The notes under the pieces: generated by a model
Told to the model about the DNA's origin: nothing
The model's input: the letters and a program-made list of their open reading frames with translations, nothing else
The model's database searches: none
Made by a program: the position numbers and the translations under genes
In this document: positions 61,890 to 64,000 of the stretch, piece by piece
How positions within the stretch are numbered: the stretch's first letter is position 1
Layout: each line of letters opens with the position of its first letter
Source of the DNA: Hofstenia miamia
Taxonomy: Eukaryota; Xenacoelomorpha; Acoela
Reading direction: 5' to 3'
NCBI GenBank assembly: GCA_004352715.1
Contig: SCFE01000003.1
Location: forward strand, 5,394,979 to 5,458,978
DNA length: 64,000 nucleotides

Positions 61890-64000
61890 TGTATATGTAT
61901 ATATATATATAGAATAATTCTCCTCCTTAGAAAAAATCTGGCTGCACCCCTGATGAAGAGGCGGTTTATACCAATGGCAGGCAAAAAGTAACAACAATAC
62001 GTCTTTATTCTGTAATGATTTTATGAAAGAAATGGGGCTAAACTTTTATGAACCATACTAGCAAATGTCTCTTACAATTTTGCTCAAAGCACTTTCGGGA
62101 GGGTTGGTGTAATGCTGGATTATTAAATTTTGATAGGTTCACAACATATCTCCTGAATAGGTTGAACGAATTGCAAATACTAAGATATTTAATTATGAAT
62201 TAAAAATTGTGAGTACTAATGTTAATACTGAGCGAGGCACGCGTCAATGGGACAGCGGCGGATCGTGTTTTAGGAGCGAAATGAGTGAAGCGGAGTAACA
62301 CGCCTGTATCTTGTGGTTATTTCAGATTTTGGATGGCTTTATTAGCTTGTGAGTTACAGGAAATCATAATAATTTAAGAATTCCATGCAGTTTAGGGTTA
62401 AAGCTTTTCAGAAATAGTAATTAAAATTTGTTTAGGTGGAGATTCTGCAAGCAATTGTTATAAGATTGTTGAAGGAGAGAATTTGAAAATCCCCACGAGA
62501 AACTTATATTGCAGACACTCTCCCAGAATTTGCATGTAGTTCATTTTATATTATGTAAAAGCAGAATATTAGGAAATGCATACCTCTAGCTTTAATATTC
62601 AAATTAGATAGTTTTCTTTGTAATTTTAATATTTACCGGTAATCATATCATTTACATGCCTCTTGTTTATCTATTAAATATTTCATTAATAAATTTATTA
62701 TTCGTTTTATTTGAATGTGAAATAAATTAGTTTCCTCGTGTAGTTTTTAATCCTCCATATCAACTATACACTCCTAAAAATTAAACTTTCCAATAAATCA
62801 CTACATGCTGTAAATAGAGGTTCATTAAGCGGAGGCAAAAGCTCTGATTATCATATGTTACTGAACTTAGGTTATTTAATAAATTGTGTCAACTAGAGTG
62901 CGTAAACTTTATATTTTATATTTGACTATCAAATTTGTAAGAAGAGCGAATTTAGTCCAAAGAACATGTGCTATAGTCTTAAATGGAAAATCGTTTCTCA
63001 CTGGGATTTGCTCTTTGTAAAAAACTACTCCATCCTTTCATATCGTCAAATGATGTGATATCATAGCAGGTATTTATAAAATATATACTGCAATATTCTG
63101 CGTGAACGCAAATATATCATTATTCACTTCAAATTAGGTTTATATACATTGACTGATTAAGTTTTAAACAATACATTGAACAATCAAGAGTTACCTATAC
63201 GCAACAGATAACCGTCATTTTACTTCCTGCGAAGAAAATTAGCGATCAGGTTAAAAATATCGTTTTCAACATGGACACCCTATAGAATGATCCCTGCAAT
63301 ATTTGGCCTAAAGTAATGATTAACGACATATCAAAAGCACAATCAATTTGAGGTCAATATACATTGACATATGTGAAAAGCCATGCATTTGCCATTGATA
63401 TAATATGTACCAAACCTATTGTTTGTTAGTTGATATATATAACCTAGAGAGGATTTTCCTCTGCATAAAAGTCTTTGTATTGTAGAAAAAGCTAATTGGC
63501 CACAAGACAAAAACATTTTTCGCATCCGCTAAAATGACTACAAAACATTTTCTTCAGTTTCAACATCAGTATGGCCCTTTTTTCAATTTCTCATCTCAGG
63601 TGCTTAATATCTGAAAGCAATAAAAAATCTTCAAAAATAACTTATGTATGTTTGTGTGTACTGCAAATTCCAAAATGCATGCAAGACTAACAATGATTTA
63701 AGTAGGCTAAGCAATCAGTCTCAAGAGCCTATATGTAATTGTTTGAATGCACTAATTACCTACATGAATTATAATATTACAAGCATAGTTCTAGAAAAGC
63801 TTTTCAAAATTCACATAGCAAAATTAAAACCTAAAGTTTAAGGTACTAAAGCAATATCAACCAATTTCTACACACTGTATATTGGAATTTTCATACAACA
63901 AAACTCTTGGCAAAGCCATATACAATGTGCATGTACAACTGATGATTTTCATAAGCATGGTATGTCGTTTAAGAAACTGTAAAACTGGAAACTAAAATAC
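61890..64000. other. Intergenic, no gene recognised
   Basis: AT-rich. 62230-62360 is locally GC-richer and loosely similar to 43840-43925. No RNA gene or coding exon supported up to the window end. Confidence 0.4.

Noticed and set aside
1-64000. CRISPR arrays, tRNA or rRNA genes, bacterial operons
   Set aside because: Nothing of these types was seen by eye; the repeats are microsatellites, transposons or assembly duplicates.

Overview
The window reads as AT-rich, intron-rich, transposon-laden nuclear DNA from an invertebrate animal. Three protein-coding genes are supported: a plant/invertebrate-type ammonium transporter (AMT, a family vertebrates lack), an SLC6 sodium-coupled transporter, and a short transgelin/Mp20-type calponin-homology muscle protein. 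Tc1, LINE and hAT-like relics and very long (TA)n tracts fit an invertebrate. I cannot name the phylum from sequence alone.

Layout. 1-6839: gap, then noncoding DNA with a copia-like RNase H relic. 6840-44629 (+): the 3' part of the AMT gene, seven exons joined in consistent phase to a stop codon (442 residues); its N-terminal exons are not visible. Its fifth intron (12079-43230) is about 31 kb as assembled and holds an intact, intronless SLC6 gene on the opposite strand (18611-20266), a decayed LINE, two MITEs, an unidentified mobile-type relic and a badly disturbed repeat region. 45145-51745 (-): four-exon transgelin-like gene, tail-to-tail with AMT, with a LINE and a hAT-type MITE in its introns. 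51759-64000: no gene recognised; MITEs, a 140-bp palindrome and gap artefacts.

The most notable result concerns the sequence itself. From 23211 to 25050 the window looks like a duplication of AMT exons with an in-frame stop and lost splice donors. Checked by hand at about 200 positions, it is instead a base-by-base mixture of sequences found elsewhere in the window in fixed register: 11.16-12.42 kb (offset 12045), 12.42-14.24 kb (offset 10794/10795) and 31.23-32.04 kb (offset -6993). Each base equals at least one parent. The region is bounded by (TA)n. This is the signature of a merged consensus from mis-overlapped reads or contigs, not of mutation. The 3.3-kb stretch that follows (25051-28406) is repeated almost perfectly at 32044-35394, and both copies stop at N gaps in (TA)n. 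A block-level version of the same effect occurs at 15671-16105. Intron length, 'pseudo-exons' and repeat counts between 11 and 36 kb should therefore not be taken at face value.

AMT imports ammonium at a membrane, the SLC6 protein is probably an amino-acid-type sodium symporter, and the transgelin-like protein binds actin. There is no operon-like logic; nesting and tail-to-tail placement are the only structural relationships visible.
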